Positions 36,381-44,569 of a stretch of 61,853 nt of DNA are shown here, piece after piece. The DNA is from Pseudomonas rhodesiae (GTDB taxonomy: Bacteria > Pseudomonadota > Gammaproteobacteria > Pseudomonadales > Pseudomonadaceae): NCBI RefSeq assembly GCF_007858255.1, contig NZ_VFEU01000028.1:1-61853 (forward strand), read 5' to 3'. Numbering within the stretch: the stretch's first letter is position 1; the number at the start of each line of letters is the position of its first letter. The translations under genes and the position numbers were made by a program. The notes beneath the pieces are model-generated. The model did no database searches, had not been told where the DNA came from, and saw only the letters and a list, made by a program, of their open reading frames with translations.

Positions 36381-37304
36381 ATGTCGGCGCTTGACCACAT
36401 GGAAAACGAAACAAGCACTTCACTCATTGAAGACGCTGACATTGAACATGTCTTGAGCAGCACTGCCCCCCTCAACGTTGACATCCTGTTGCTGGGAGAA
36501 ACCGGCACCGGCAAAGATACCTTGGCACAACGCATTCATCGGCTATCAGGGCGACGGGGCAACCTGGTCGCGGTCAATTGCGCAGCCATTCCGGAGACCC
36601 TGGCGGAGAGTCAACTGTTTGGAGTCAACAGCGGCGCGTACACCGGCGCCGTGCAATCACGGGCAGGCTTCATCGAAGCCGCGCACCTGGGCACCTTGTA
36701 CCTGGATGAAATCGACAGCTTGCCGCTCTCGCTCCAGGCCAAGCTGCTGCGAGTACTGGAGGCTCGTGGCGTTGAGCGCTTGGGTTCAACCCGCTTCATT
36801 CCGGTGGATATGCGCGTTATAGCGTCTGCCCAGCAGCTGCTGCATAAAATGGTCGAGCGAGGAGCGTTCAGGCGCGATCTTTATTTCCGCCTGAATGTGG
36901 TCACCATCCAGCTCGCGCCACTGCGTGAGCGCCGTGAACGCATTATCCCTTTATTCTTGAGCATGCTCAGGCAGGAGGCCGAGCGATTCAAACGCCCACC
37001 ACCTTCACCACCCTGCACGCTGCTGCTGCAACTGCTTGGCTATTCCTGGCTGGGTAACGTGCGTGAATTGCGCTCGGCCGCCAAGCGCTGCGTACTGGGA
37101 CTGCCACCGCTGTGTGGGCCGGCCATGCCGGATGACGGGGTCGAGATAGGCCTCAAGGGCCGCCTTCAACAGATTGAAAAGACGCTGATTGAAGAGTCTC
37201 TGCAGCGGAACGAACACAATGTGGACCGTGTGGCAGTCGAGTTAGGCGTGGCCAAACGCACGCTTTACTACCGAATGAAACAACTTCATATTTTGTTGAA
37301 TTAA
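36381..37304 (+). CDS. hrpS: HrpS/RspR-type sigma-54 enhancer-binding activator
   Basis: The 307-residue AAA+ activator has no receiver domain. It shows Walker A GETGTGKDTLAQ, the sigma-54 contact loop GAYTGA (a Tyr form of GAFTGA), Walker B GTLYLDEIDS, arginine-finger region RRDLYFRLNV, and a C-terminal Fis-like helix-turn-helix (VAVELGVAKRTLYYRMKQL). It is expected to drive hrpL from its -24/-12 promoter. P. syringae uses the pair HrpR and HrpS; only this one is in the window. I chose the ATG at 36381 (GGAG upstream); the frame opens at 36318. Confidence 0.9.
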   Translation: MSALDHMENETSTSLIEDADIEHVLSSTAPLNVDILLLGETGTGKDTLAQRIHRLSGRRGNLVAVNCAAIPETLAESQLFGVNSGAYTGAVQSRAGFIEAAHLGTLYLDEIDSLPLSLQAKLLRVLEARGVERLGSTRFIPVDMRVIASAQQLLHKMVERGAFRRDLYFRLNVVTIQLAPLRERRERIIPLFLSMLRQEAERFKRPPPSPPCTLLLQLLGYSWLGNVRELRSAAKRCVLGLPPLCGPAMPDDGVEIGLKGRLQQIEKTLIEESLQRNEHNVDRVAVELGVAKRTLYYRMKQLHILLN

Positions 37305-37353
37305 CCCCCAGGCAATCAACTAATAATTCGAAACATTTGCACGAAAAACTTCA

Positions 37354-37382
37354 GGAACGCCATCCACATCAACGGCCACATA
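37354..37382 (+). promoter_or_regulatory. hrp box 1 (HrpL-dependent promoter)
   Basis: GGAACG-N16-CCACATA fits the hrp box consensus GGAACC-N15/16-CCACNNA with one change. It lies 84 bp before the candidate pilin gene and points toward it. Confidence 0.85.
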
Positions 37383-37466
37383 GTTAGTGCCAGCAGCGAT
37401 TCAAATATTATGAATCAAACTGGTAAACCCACTATCTTTATTGCAGGCATCTCTGGAGAACACCCA

Positions 37467-37649
37467 ATGACGATACCCTCCAACACTGGCTATAACCCTT
37501 ATTCGGTTGGCAATAGTTATGACTCAGGCGCACCGAGTTTGGAACAAACCACCGAAGGGTCTAAAGAAGACAACAAAAAGATCGCAGAGTTGGCTCGAGA
37601 AGCTAGGTGGCAAACCGGCTTGAAGAGTGTTGCTGATACCTACCGTTAA
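37467..37649 (+). CDS. Candidate Hrp pilin (HrpA position)
   Basis: The 60-residue hydrophilic protein has a Ser/Asn/Gly-rich first half (SNTGYNPYSVGNSYDSG) and a charged helical second half (KKIAELAREARWQTGLKSV). It has no signal peptide and no cysteine. I do not recognise it by sequence. Its place, first gene behind hrp box 1 and before hrpB, its small size, a good ribosome site (CTGGAG) and a hairpin right after it match the HrpA pilin gene of P. syringae. An upstream ATG at 37410 would add 19 residues. A small chaperone or secreted factor is the alternative. Confidence 0.55.
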   Translation: MTIPSNTGYNPYSVGNSYDSGAPSLEQTTEGSKEDNKKIAELAREARWQTGLKSVADTYR

Positions 37650-37659
37650 GAATGGCCAG

Positions 37660-37690
37660 CTTCCCCGAGGCAATCAGTCGGGGAAGTTTT
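37660..37690 (+). terminator. Attenuator-like hairpin after the candidate pilin gene
   Basis: A perfect 9-bp stem (37660-37668 with 37678-37686) with a 9-nt loop is followed by TTTT, 10 nt after the stop codon and 60 nt before hrpB. It probably stops part of the transcription, leaving more pilin mRNA than hrpB-hrpE mRNA. Confidence 0.75.
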
Positions 37691-37750
37691 CTACACCGGC
37701 GACGCTGACCCAGCGTCGCCCTCCTGAGCCCTTGATGCAAAAGGTCTGGC

Positions 37751-38119
37751 ATGCAAATCAAAACCGTTTTTTCCGCAGAGCATGACGACACTGGCAGCGC
37801 ACACAGATCAGTTGAATATTCACCCGCACCGCCTGCCGATATCCATCTCTTCACCTCAGCCCTGGCACAGCCAACCCCCCTGGCTGCCACCACGCATCGG
37901 GCTGAACGGAGCAGCCTGCTGGCAGACGCGTCAGACGCGCTCGCCCACTCAACAGAACGCATGGGCAAAAGTTTGCGCGCCCTCAGTAAAAAAAATAACG
38001 AGCGTGCAATGCGGGACTACCCTAGCCACCTTTCCAACACCTTGCTGCTGACTCACATCCTGGTCAAGAGTGTCGGGAAAACCGCCCAAGGCCTCGATAA
38101 AATCAGCAATTTGCAGTAG
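37751..38119 (+). CDS. hrpB: Type III secretion inner-rod protein HrpB (SctI)
   Basis: The 122-residue protein fits HrpB by size (about 124 in P. syringae), by position before hrcJ, and by its C-terminal half: a helical MRDYPSHLSNTLLLTHILVK segment then VGKTAQGLDKISNLQ, the kind of helix that packs in the inner rod. The N-terminal half is disordered and rich in Ala, Pro and Ser. It probably forms the inner rod or adaptor between export gate and pilus. The stop abuts hrcJ. Confidence 0.8.
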   Translation: MQIKTVFSAEHDDTGSAHRSVEYSPAPPADIHLFTSALAQPTPLAATTHRAERSSLLADASDALAHSTERMGKSLRALSKKNNERAMRDYPSHLSNTLLLTHILVKSVGKTAQGLDKISNLQ

Positions 38120-38923
38120 ATGGGCATGAAGTCCCTCCTCCCCGCTCTGCTGCTTTTATGGCTCGCCTTCATGCTGAACGGTTGCAGTGAGCGCGTCGAA
38201 CTCCACCGCCAATTATCCGAACAGGAAGCCAACGAGGTCATTGCCGAATTGGCTGACAAACATATCCGCGCACAAAAAGTGCCTGCTAAAGACGGTGTTG
38301 TCGTGGTCGTCAATGCCATCGACATCGGTCGTGCCGTGCGTACGTTGGAGGCGGTCGGATTGCCCAAGGTCGCACGTACCACATTGGGCGATACGTTTCG
38401 CAAGGACGGCGTCATTTCAACACCACTGGAGGAGCGGGCTCGGTACATCTATGCCCTGTCCCAGGAACTTGAGGCGACCTTGTCGAACATTGACGGTGTC
38501 ATCATCGCCCGGGTGCATGTGGTGCTTCCAGAGCGCATCGCGCCGGGAGAACCGGTGCAACCGGCCTCTGCTTCGGTTTTCATCAAGCATGATCCGCGGC
38601 TAGACCCCGATAATATCCGTTCTCGGGTTCGCCGAATGGTTGCCAGCAGCATCCCGGGAATGTCCACGGCGGTGGATAACCCGCAAAAGCTCACGGTGGT
38701 CTTCGTGCCTTCAATCGTCTATCAAGAGCAACGGCAGCTGACGTATTTCGGACCGTTCTTGATACCCGCAGATGACCTCGGTTTTTGGCGCGCCAGCATG
38801 ACCCTTACGTTGGTTGCCATCGTGATGACGACGGCCGCGTTACTCTTCCTGCGCAACCGGCGACAGCGGGCAATCCAAGCTGCGGCCGGCTACTCCGATA
38901 ATTCGCAAGCGACCCACCCGTGA
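38120..38923 (+). CDS. hrcJ: Type III secretion inner-ring lipoprotein HrcJ (SctJ)
   Basis: The 267-residue YscJ/FliF-family lipoprotein forms the inner-membrane ring. It has a lipobox LNGC (Cys about residue 22), two ring-building motifs (LSEQEANEVIAELADKHI and LSQELEATLSNIDGVIIARV), the VHVVLPER motif, and a C-terminal membrane helix (about 222-243) with a short basic tail. The ATG at 38120 abuts the hrpB stop; another ATG two codons later is possible. Confidence 0.95.
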   Translation: MGMKSLLPALLLLWLAFMLNGCSERVELHRQLSEQEANEVIAELADKHIRAQKVPAKDGVVVVVNAIDIGRAVRTLEAVGLPKVARTTLGDTFRKDGVISTPLEERARYIYALSQELEATLSNIDGVIIARVHVVLPERIAPGEPVQPASASVFIKHDPRLDPDNIRSRVRRMVASSIPGMSTAVDNPQKLTVVFVPSIVYQEQRQLTYFGPFLIPADDLGFWRASMTLTLVAIVMTTAALLFLRNRRQRAIQAAAGYSDNSQATHP

Positions 38924-39477
38924 GTGAACACCTGAGCTGGGCGCAATGGTGGGCGCGTCCTTGGAGGTCGGCGCACGATGACTGGCATACCCTCGGCGAC
39001 CCAGTAATCAACGCGCTGCGCCTTATCGACGCCCCAGTGAACTGTACCGTCGAAGGTATTACCGCAGGCCTGCCCCCTGCTCCTCACCCCACGCTGCTCA
39101 AGCTGGCCTTGGCGTCGGTCTCGGAACTCGATTTCGTGCTCGACCTGATTGACAGCATTTGTAGGCCGCAAACCACCACCGCCTTGCAGGAGGATCATCA
39201 CCTATGGTGCAAGCGAATTGCCAAGGCCTTGCCCCCGCAAACACTGTTACCTGCAGACGATCCTTTGCAACTGCTGCGTGCATGGGTTGAGCCTCCCGTC
39301 TGGCAACGCCTCCGATTGCGCTTTTGCTTTGCGCGTGTGCTCGAACTGGAAAGAAGCCACCGCCCATACGTCGGCGATGCGAGTCGCCTGGATACCCTGT
39401 GGCAAGCCGTGGTGTGGCGCATGACAACACCCACCAGCACTCGCGTGGTGCCTGCGCCCCACGCAATGGACGACTGA
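38920..39477 (+). CDS. hrpD: Type III secretion protein HrpD (SctK-like)
   Basis: The 185-residue protein lies between hrcJ and hrpE, the place of HrpD (SctK/YscK family), a cytosolic sorting-platform component. Family resemblance is in LKLALASVSELDFVLDLID and the Leu/Arg-rich LRLRFCFARVLELERS. It has no membrane segment. The GTG start at 38920 overlaps the hrcJ stop (GTGA). The identification relies partly on position because SctK proteins diverge strongly. Confidence 0.75.
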   Translation: MSEHLSWAQWWARPWRSAHDDWHTLGDPVINALRLIDAPVNCTVEGITAGLPPAPHPTLLKLALASVSELDFVLDLIDSICRPQTTTALQEDHHLWCKRIAKALPPQTLLPADDPLQLLRAWVEPPVWQRLRLRFCFARVLELERSHRPYVGDASRLDTLWQAVVWRMTTPTSTRVVPAPHAMDD

Positions 39478-39479
39478 CG

Positions 39480-40094
39480 ATGCTCTGCCGACGCAAAATC
39501 ACGCTGCCGCCCGACGCCAATAGCCTGTCGCACGGGCTGATTCCCAGAGAGGTGCTCGCTGACTGCACCCAAGCCGAACACCTGTTAACCCGCGCCAAGG
39601 CTCAGGCTGACGCGTTGCTCAACCGCGCACAACTCAGCCGCGAGGCGCTTTTGGAGCAGGCGGGCCAGGCGTTCTGGCAACGCGCCAACGCACAGCTGCA
39701 TCGATGGGAAAACGAGCAAAAAGCATTGTGCGACAACCTGGAGCGGTACATCACAGGGGTCGTCAACCAGGCGATCAGACACCTGCTTGACGAGACGCCG
39801 CAGCCACAACGCCTGGCAGCGCTGCTCAAGCAATTGCTGGCAAGCCAGGTACCGGAGGTGAATGCGCTCCTGTTGTGTCATCCACGGGAAATCGAGGCAC
39901 TCAAACATTGCCTCAGCCGCCATAACGCCGCGCGTTGGAGAGTTCAGCCAGACGACACCATCAGCACTCAAACCCTCGTTCTGAAAACCGACGAAGGCGA
40001 CTTTCACATCAATTGGGCCTCCATGCTTGCCCCGTTTTCCAAAGAAGGTGATCGGGCTCCACTGGCTGGCCTGGCGCAATCAACTTGGAACTGA
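39480..40094 (+). CDS. hrpE: Type III secretion stator HrpE (SctL)
   Basis: The 204-residue HrpE/YscL/FliH-type protein links the ATPase HrcN to the sorting platform. A long Ala/Gln-rich helix (about 30-95, including AEHLLTRAKAQADALLNRAQ) precedes a C-terminal globular part with LCHPREIEALKHCLSRH and a final LVLKTDEGDFHINWASML, where the family has a DCRIE-like strand. The ATG at 39480 is 2 nt after the hrpD stop. The next hrp box overlaps its last codons. Confidence 0.88.
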   Translation: MLCRRKITLPPDANSLSHGLIPREVLADCTQAEHLLTRAKAQADALLNRAQLSREALLEQAGQAFWQRANAQLHRWENEQKALCDNLERYITGVVNQAIRHLLDETPQPQRLAALLKQLLASQVPEVNALLLCHPREIEALKHCLSRHNAARWRVQPDDTISTQTLVLKTDEGDFHINWASMLAPFSKEGDRAPLAGLAQSTWN

Positions 40095-40115
40095 ATAGCC
40101 AGCACTGACCACAGA
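40087..40115 (+). promoter_or_regulatory. hrp box 2 before hrpF
   Basis: GGAACT-N16-CCACAGA matches the hrp box. It overlaps the end of hrpE, and its -10 half is 25 bp before the hrpF ATG, so hrpF-hrpV has its own HrpL promoter. Confidence 0.9.
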
Positions 40116-40139
40116 GGTGAGGTCTATCAGGAGAGAATT

Positions 40140-40358
40140 ATGGACTTCTATAACGGCTTCAAACGTGAGCTTCTGGGCCAAGTTAAGACTGACACCCTGC
40201 GTTATAAAACCATCGAGCAGTCCCCTGCGGAGACCTCAGAGGACATGCTGATGTTTTACGAGAGCATGTTTAAAAGGCATCACTCCGATTGGGCGTTCAA
40301 CGAGCACAGCCGGGTCAACTACATGCTGTTCAAAACCGCACTGGACGGTGTGCCATAA
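40140..40358 (+). CDS. hrpF: Type III secretion protein HrpF
   Basis: The 72-residue acidic protein fits HrpF by position and size (about 74 in P. syringae). It is helical, with the conserved-looking MLMFYESMFKRHHSDWAFNE and a closing NYMLFKTALDG. In P. syringae HrpF is needed for secretion and has been linked to pilin handling; that role is from family knowledge. A GGAG ribosome site precedes the ATG. It overlaps the hrpG GTG start. Confidence 0.78.
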   Translation: MDFYNGFKRELLGQVKTDTLRYKTIEQSPAETSEDMLMFYESMFKRHHSDWAFNEHSRVNYMLFKTALDGVP

Positions 40359-40752
40359 GTTGGAAGATCAACTTATTGACTGGTTGGGCGGCGACTCAGA
40401 ACAGATGCTCGTCCTCGAGAACAACGATGAAATCATCCTGAAACGTCACGGCGACGCCGTGTTGATCTGCGTTCAACTGACGTCACGTCGGCCGGATCAC
40501 GCACCGTTGCACTGTTGGCTGCGACTGGGTGCGGTCAGCCTGAATCACTTTCAAGGCTCGCTTGCCCAAGCGCCTGACAGTGGCGCGCTCTGGTTGGTCC
40601 AATGCCTGCGCACCGACCCGCACGAGACATCGTTGCTCAACAGCCTCGAAGCCCTGCTCAACCAACGCGACACGTGGCGCTCGACGGTCGCGCGCCTTGC
40701 CCTGCCGGCTCATCAATCCAAACCTACTTCGTTACGTTCGCTGTCGTATTAA
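40348..40752 (+). CDS. hrpG: Type III secretion protein HrpG
   Basis: The 134-residue protein, in the HrpG place between hrpF and hrcC, has an N-terminal DQLIDWLGGDSEQMLVLENN, a central two-tryptophan region (HCWLRLGAV, ALWLVQCLR) and a class I chaperone-like composition. In P. syringae HrpG binds HrpV and thereby frees HrpS. The start is unsure: GTG at 40348 overlaps hrpF by 11 nt, while TTG at 40360 falls just after the hrpF stop. Confidence 0.78.
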   Translation: MCHKLEDQLIDWLGGDSEQMLVLENNDEIILKRHGDAVLICVQLTSRRPDHAPLHCWLRLGAVSLNHFQGSLAQAPDSGALWLVQCLRTDPHETSLLNSLEALLNQRDTWRSTVARLALPAHQSKPTSLRSLSY

Positions 40753-40764
40753 CCAGAGAACTCT

Positions 40765-42909
40765 ATGTACAACAAGACCCAGAGCTATAACCGCATGCCT
40801 ATTGCCTTGCCCAGAACATCGTCAAGGCTTGCCACCTGGCGTTGCCTGCTCACACTCCCCTGGTTGCTGATACCTGCTCAAAGCGTCCTGGCCGCCATTC
40901 CCCCGGAATGGAAAAACACCGCCTACGCCTATGAGGCCGAACACAAACCACTACGGGAAGTCCTCGAAGACTTCGCCCAGACCTTTGGCACGCAATTGCA
41001 CATCGAGGGCCTGCTGGAGGGGGACGTCAACGGCAAGATCCGCGCGAACACCCCACAGTCACTACTGGACAGACTAGGTGTCGAACACCGTTTCCAGTGG
41101 TACCTCTACAACAACACGCTTTACATCAGCACGCTGGATCAGCAGGAGTCAGCACGCCTGGAGGTCTCATCAGAGACGATTTCCGACCTCAAGCAGGCGT
41201 TGACCGATATCGGACTGCTCGATAGCCGTTTCGGTTGGGGAGAGTTGCCCGAAGACGGGGTCGTACTCGTCTCCGGCCCCAAGCGCTATATCGAACAGAT
41301 CAAGCAGTTCAGCAGCCAGCGCCGCTCACCGGATGAAAAACAGAGCGTGTTGAGTTACCCGTTGAAGTTTGCCAATGCAACGGACCGCCAGGTGGATTAC
41401 CGCGGAGAAAAACTCAACATTCCCGGTGTCGCCAGCATTTTACGCGGGCTGCTGGAACCACGCTCCACTTCGAAGCTTTCGGGGCTCTCGAGTCTGAGCC
41501 AGCGCCCAGCCTCCCCCCCCGCGCCGCTCACACCCAACATTCCCCGGTTAGGCAACCCGTTGCTGGGCCAGATGCTCGGTGCTAACGCCAACCCGACATC
41601 ACTGGACACCGGCCCCGCGCTCACCCCGCGCGCCCCGGTTTCCAACAGTCGGATCAGGGTTGAAGCCGATTTGCGCAATAACGCGGTGCTGATTTACGAC
41701 TTGCCGGAACGCCAGGCCATGTACCGCGAGCTGATCACCCAACTCGATGTGGCGCGCAAGCTGGTGGAAATCGACGCGATCATCCTCGATATCGAGCGCA
41801 CGCAATTGCGGGAGTTCGGGGTCAACTGGGGGTTCCAGAACAGCCGGTTCCGCGGCGGGGCCAATCTGGCACCGGGCACGTCGTCACAGTTGTCGATCGA
41901 ACACCGCGATCGCTTCTATGCGGACATTCGCGCCCTGGAGGCCAAGGGCCTGGCGACCATGGTCTCCAATCCCTCGGTGCTCACGCTGGAAAACCAACCT
42001 GCGGTGATCGACTTCAACCGCACGCAGTACCTGACGCCCGGTAGAGAGAATGCAACCATCTTGCCCGTCACTGTGGGAACCAGTTTCCAGGTGGTGCCTC
42101 GTGTGATCACCAGCCGTGGCGGCCATCAGATCCATCTGGCGGTGGATATCGAAGACGGCAACTTCGACGAGTCCAACCCCATCCCAGGCAACCTTGATGT
42201 GCGCCGCGGCAAGGTTAGTACCCAGGCGGTGATGGCGGAGAAACGTTCGCTGGTGGTCGGTGGCTTCCATGTCACTGAAAACACCGACAAACACAACAAG
42301 GTGCCGCTGCTGGGTGATATTCCGCTGTTGGGCAAGGCGCTGTTCTCCTCGACCGAACGGCAGAACAACCGGCGAGAGCGCTTGTTCATCCTGACACCAC
42401 GGGTCATCGGCGATCAGTCCGACCCGTCACGCTACTTGCCCCAGGCCGACCAGGTTGAATTGCAGAAGGCCCTTGCGCCATTGGCCCGTCGCAATGCCCC
42501 TCACCCGCCGGTGATCAAGCGCAGCGATATCATCAGTACCCTGGCGCATTTGGTCAGCGGTGAAGTGCCTAAGCCCTTCAAGGCCGCACCGATGCCGCTG
42601 GGCTTGAATACGCTGTGCAGCACCCGCGACTTGCTGGCTCTGAACACCGAGCGTAGCCAATGGTATGCCGGCCCCGAGTACAACGTGGCAGTCGTCGTGC
42701 TGCGCAACCAGTTCAATCGCAATGTGCGTATCGACGAAAAGGAATGCAGCAACGCCCAGACCTTGGCCGTCAGCGTGTGGCCGCGTGCCTGGCTCAAGCC
42801 GGGTGAAGAAGCCGAGGTCTTTATCGCCATGCGCCCTGTGGTGAAGGATGAACACCGTAGCGTGCCGCGCCCTTCTTTGATCACTCCAGCTCAAAAGGCT
42901 ATGCCATGA
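40765..42909 (+). CDS. hrcC: Type III secretion outer-membrane secretin HrcC (SctC)
   Basis: The 714-residue secretin has a signal peptide (cleavage near SVLAA, about residue 43), N0 and N1 domains (about 50-270), a disordered Pro-rich linker (about 225-300) and the secretin core with GVNWGFQNSRFRGG and VPLLGDIPLLGKALF near residue 520. It forms the outer-membrane ring. A C-terminal extension of about 150 residues follows the core. It overlaps hrpT by 4 nt. Confidence 0.96.
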   Translation: MYNKTQSYNRMPIALPRTSSRLATWRCLLTLPWLLIPAQSVLAAIPPEWKNTAYAYEAEHKPLREVLEDFAQTFGTQLHIEGLLEGDVNGKIRANTPQSLLDRLGVEHRFQWYLYNNTLYISTLDQQESARLEVSSETISDLKQALTDIGLLDSRFGWGELPEDGVVLVSGPKRYIEQIKQFSSQRRSPDEKQSVLSYPLKFANATDRQVDYRGEKLNIPGVASILRGLLEPRSTSKLSGLSSLSQRPASPPAPLTPNIPRLGNPLLGQMLGANANPTSLDTGPALTPRAPVSNSRIRVEADLRNNAVLIYDLPERQAMYRELITQLDVARKLVEIDAIILDIERTQLREFGVNWGFQNSRFRGGANLAPGTSSQLSIEHRDRFYADIRALEAKGLATMVSNPSVLTLENQPAVIDFNRTQYLTPGRENATILPVTVGTSFQVVPRVITSRGGHQIHLAVDIEDGNFDESNPIPGNLDVRRGKVSTQAVMAEKRSLVVGGFHVTENTDKHNKVPLLGDIPLLGKALFSSTERQNNRRERLFILTPRVIGDQSDPSRYLPQADQVELQKALAPLARRNAPHPPVIKRSDIISTLAHLVSGEVPKPFKAAPMPLGLNTLCSTRDLLALNTERSQWYAGPEYNVAVVVLRNQFNRNVRIDEKECSNAQTLAVSVWPRAWLKPGEEAEVFIAMRPVVKDEHRSVPRPSLITPAQKAMP

Positions 42910-43109
42910 AACACCGCCTACTCTGCGTCACCCTGATCGCCACCGCGTTGCTCGTTGCCGGCTGCACCCCCACCTGCAAGGGCGACTCGTGCTCTCGCCC
43001 GCAATCGACCAAGGACAAAATGGTGATCTGGTGGCCACCGCAGATGCGTGTCGAGCCTGGCCCCGCCGGGGAGCGAAAAGACTATCAAACGGTCTCCCTG
43101 GAACGATGA
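42906..43109 (+). CDS. hrpT: Lipoprotein HrpT (secretin pilotin)
   Basis: The 67-residue lipoprotein has a clear signal with lipobox VAGC (Cys about residue 20), then a short Cys- and Trp-containing body (TCKGDSCSRP, IWWPPQMRVEP). By position and family it is the pilotin HrpT, which places HrcC in the outer membrane. Its ATG overlaps the end of hrcC and its stop overlaps hrpV (ATGA), so translation is coupled. Confidence 0.87.
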   Translation: MKHRLLCVTLIATALLVAGCTPTCKGDSCSRPQSTKDKMVIWWPPQMRVEPGPAGERKDYQTVSLER

Positions 43110-43471
43110 GCGCAAAAGAAATGCCCGACGCACAACGCCAGGTGTTTCTGGACAATCTGGTGAGCGGCGCTGCTGCTCACCTGCAACTCGCTCCCGGAAT
43201 CAAAGTATGCGCGCTGCAAGCCGGCAAGCAGCCAGGGATGGCTTTGCTCATCGCGCGTGAAGCGCTGCAATCCGGGCAACTGCAACGGGTTCTGGAGCGA
43301 CGCTTTGAGCATGCATCTCTGTACGATGGCTGCTTTGCCTACCTCGACGCCCAAAACGCTTTGGTGATTTGGCACGCGCTGCCTACGGCGCGTAACGCGC
43401 TGGACAAGATCCTCAGCCGGATGTTATCGCTGACTAACCTCAGCGCCCTGGACACGACCTCCAGCCGCTGA
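43106..43471 (+). CDS. hrpV: Negative regulator HrpV
   Basis: The 121-residue protein is the last of the hrpF operon. It has an N-terminal QRQVFLDNLVSGAAAHLQLA and a central RVLERRFEHASLYDGCFAYL block, consistent with HrpV. In P. syringae HrpV binds HrpS and holds it inactive until HrpG removes it, giving a feedback loop on hrpL. The ATG at 43106 overlaps the hrpT stop. Its stop directly abuts the convergent hrcU stop, with no spacer. Confidence 0.82.
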   Translation: MSAKEMPDAQRQVFLDNLVSGAAAHLQLAPGIKVCALQAGKQPGMALLIAREALQSGQLQRVLERRFEHASLYDGCFAYLDAQNALVIWHALPTARNALDKILSRMLSLTNLSALDTTSSR

Positions 43472-44569
43472 TCAGCGCCGCTCAAGCTCCGGCAACTCCA
43501 GGGTTTCGCGTTTGGCTTCGTCATCCAGCTCACGCAAGGTCCGGTAGATCAACGCCACGGCCTGCAAGGTTTCGCGGGGAATGCTGGCACCCAGTTTTTT
43601 CTCGTAGAGCGTACGGGCCAACCAAACGCACTGGATCACCGGCACCTCGGCAGCCTTCGCCCGAACGATCAGTCGACGGGCGTCGGCGTCCGTACCTTTG
43701 CTGATCAGCAGCGGCAGCGGCGTCTTACCTGGGCGGTAATACAGGGCCACCGCAAAGTGCGTCGGGTTGACCACCAGCATATCGGCCTCCTCCAGCTTGG
43801 GCAGCTTGACCTTGGGTTCCTCCTGAGCCAGTTGCTGCGCCAACGCACGACGCTGGCCCTTCACATGAGGGTCGCCCTCCATGTCCTTGTACTCTTTGAC
43901 GACCTCGACCTGGGTCATGCGCATACGCTTGGCGAAGAAATGCTTCTGTAAAGCCAGGTCGATCAGGGCCAGCACCAATAACAACCCGAGACAGGCATGC
44001 AGCAAGTGACGAAACAGGGCGATCAGCCCCAAGACGTAACTGGGCAAATCGCTGGTTGCCAGGTTGATCAGAGCACCCAGCGAAGGCCAGACCACCACGT
44101 ACACCACCAGGCCAATCAGGAATGCCTTGGCGATGCTCATCAACAGATTCATCACCGACTGGGCAGAGAACATTTGTTTGAGCTGGCTGACCGGATTGAC
44201 GCGATTGAAATCGAGCTTCAGGGCCTCCGGGGCGAACAACAACCCGAATTGCATCCAACTGCTGATCAGCTTCGTCATAACCGCTACCCCGACCATCAGT
44301 AGGGCAAACGAGACAAACATCACCAGCCCTTCAACCATCACTTCTTCCAACGCCCGTACAAACGGCTCGTTGAAGCGCGACATCGGCAACGCCATCAATT
44401 GCTGGAAGCGCTGAAGGCTGGTTTCGGCGGTCAACAAGGCGATCTCACTGATGGCCGTGAGTACCAGTAACTTAGGGACGTCCTGACTCTGGGCGACCTG
44501 GCCCTTCTTACGTTGGTCGCGCAGTTTCTTGGCGGACGCCGGGTGCTTTTTTTCCCCCGAGTCACTCAT
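43472..44569 (-). CDS. hrcU: Type III export switch protein HrcU (SctU)
   Basis: The 365-residue FlhB-family protein has a basic N terminus (KKHPASAKKLRDQRKKGQVA), four membrane segments (about 30-210), and a cytosolic domain with the autocleavage motif NPTH in MLVVNPTHFAVALYY (about residue 265). It is part of the export gate and switches substrate class. It is the last gene of the hrpJ operon and starts inside the hrcT end. Confidence 0.97.
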   Translation of the reverse strand: MSDSGEKKHPASAKKLRDQRKKGQVAQSQDVPKLLVLTAISEIALLTAETSLQRFQQLMALPMSRFNEPFVRALEEVMVEGLVMFVSFALLMVGVAVMTKLISSWMQFGLLFAPEALKLDFNRVNPVSQLKQMFSAQSVMNLLMSIAKAFLIGLVVYVVVWPSLGALINLATSDLPSYVLGLIALFRHLLHACLGLLLVLALIDLALQKHFFAKRMRMTQVEVVKEYKDMEGDPHVKGQRRALAQQLAQEEPKVKLPKLEEADMLVVNPTHFAVALYYRPGKTPLPLLISKGTDADARRLIVRAKAAEVPVIQCVWLARTLYEKKLGASIPRETLQAVALIYRTLRELDDEAKRETLELPELERR

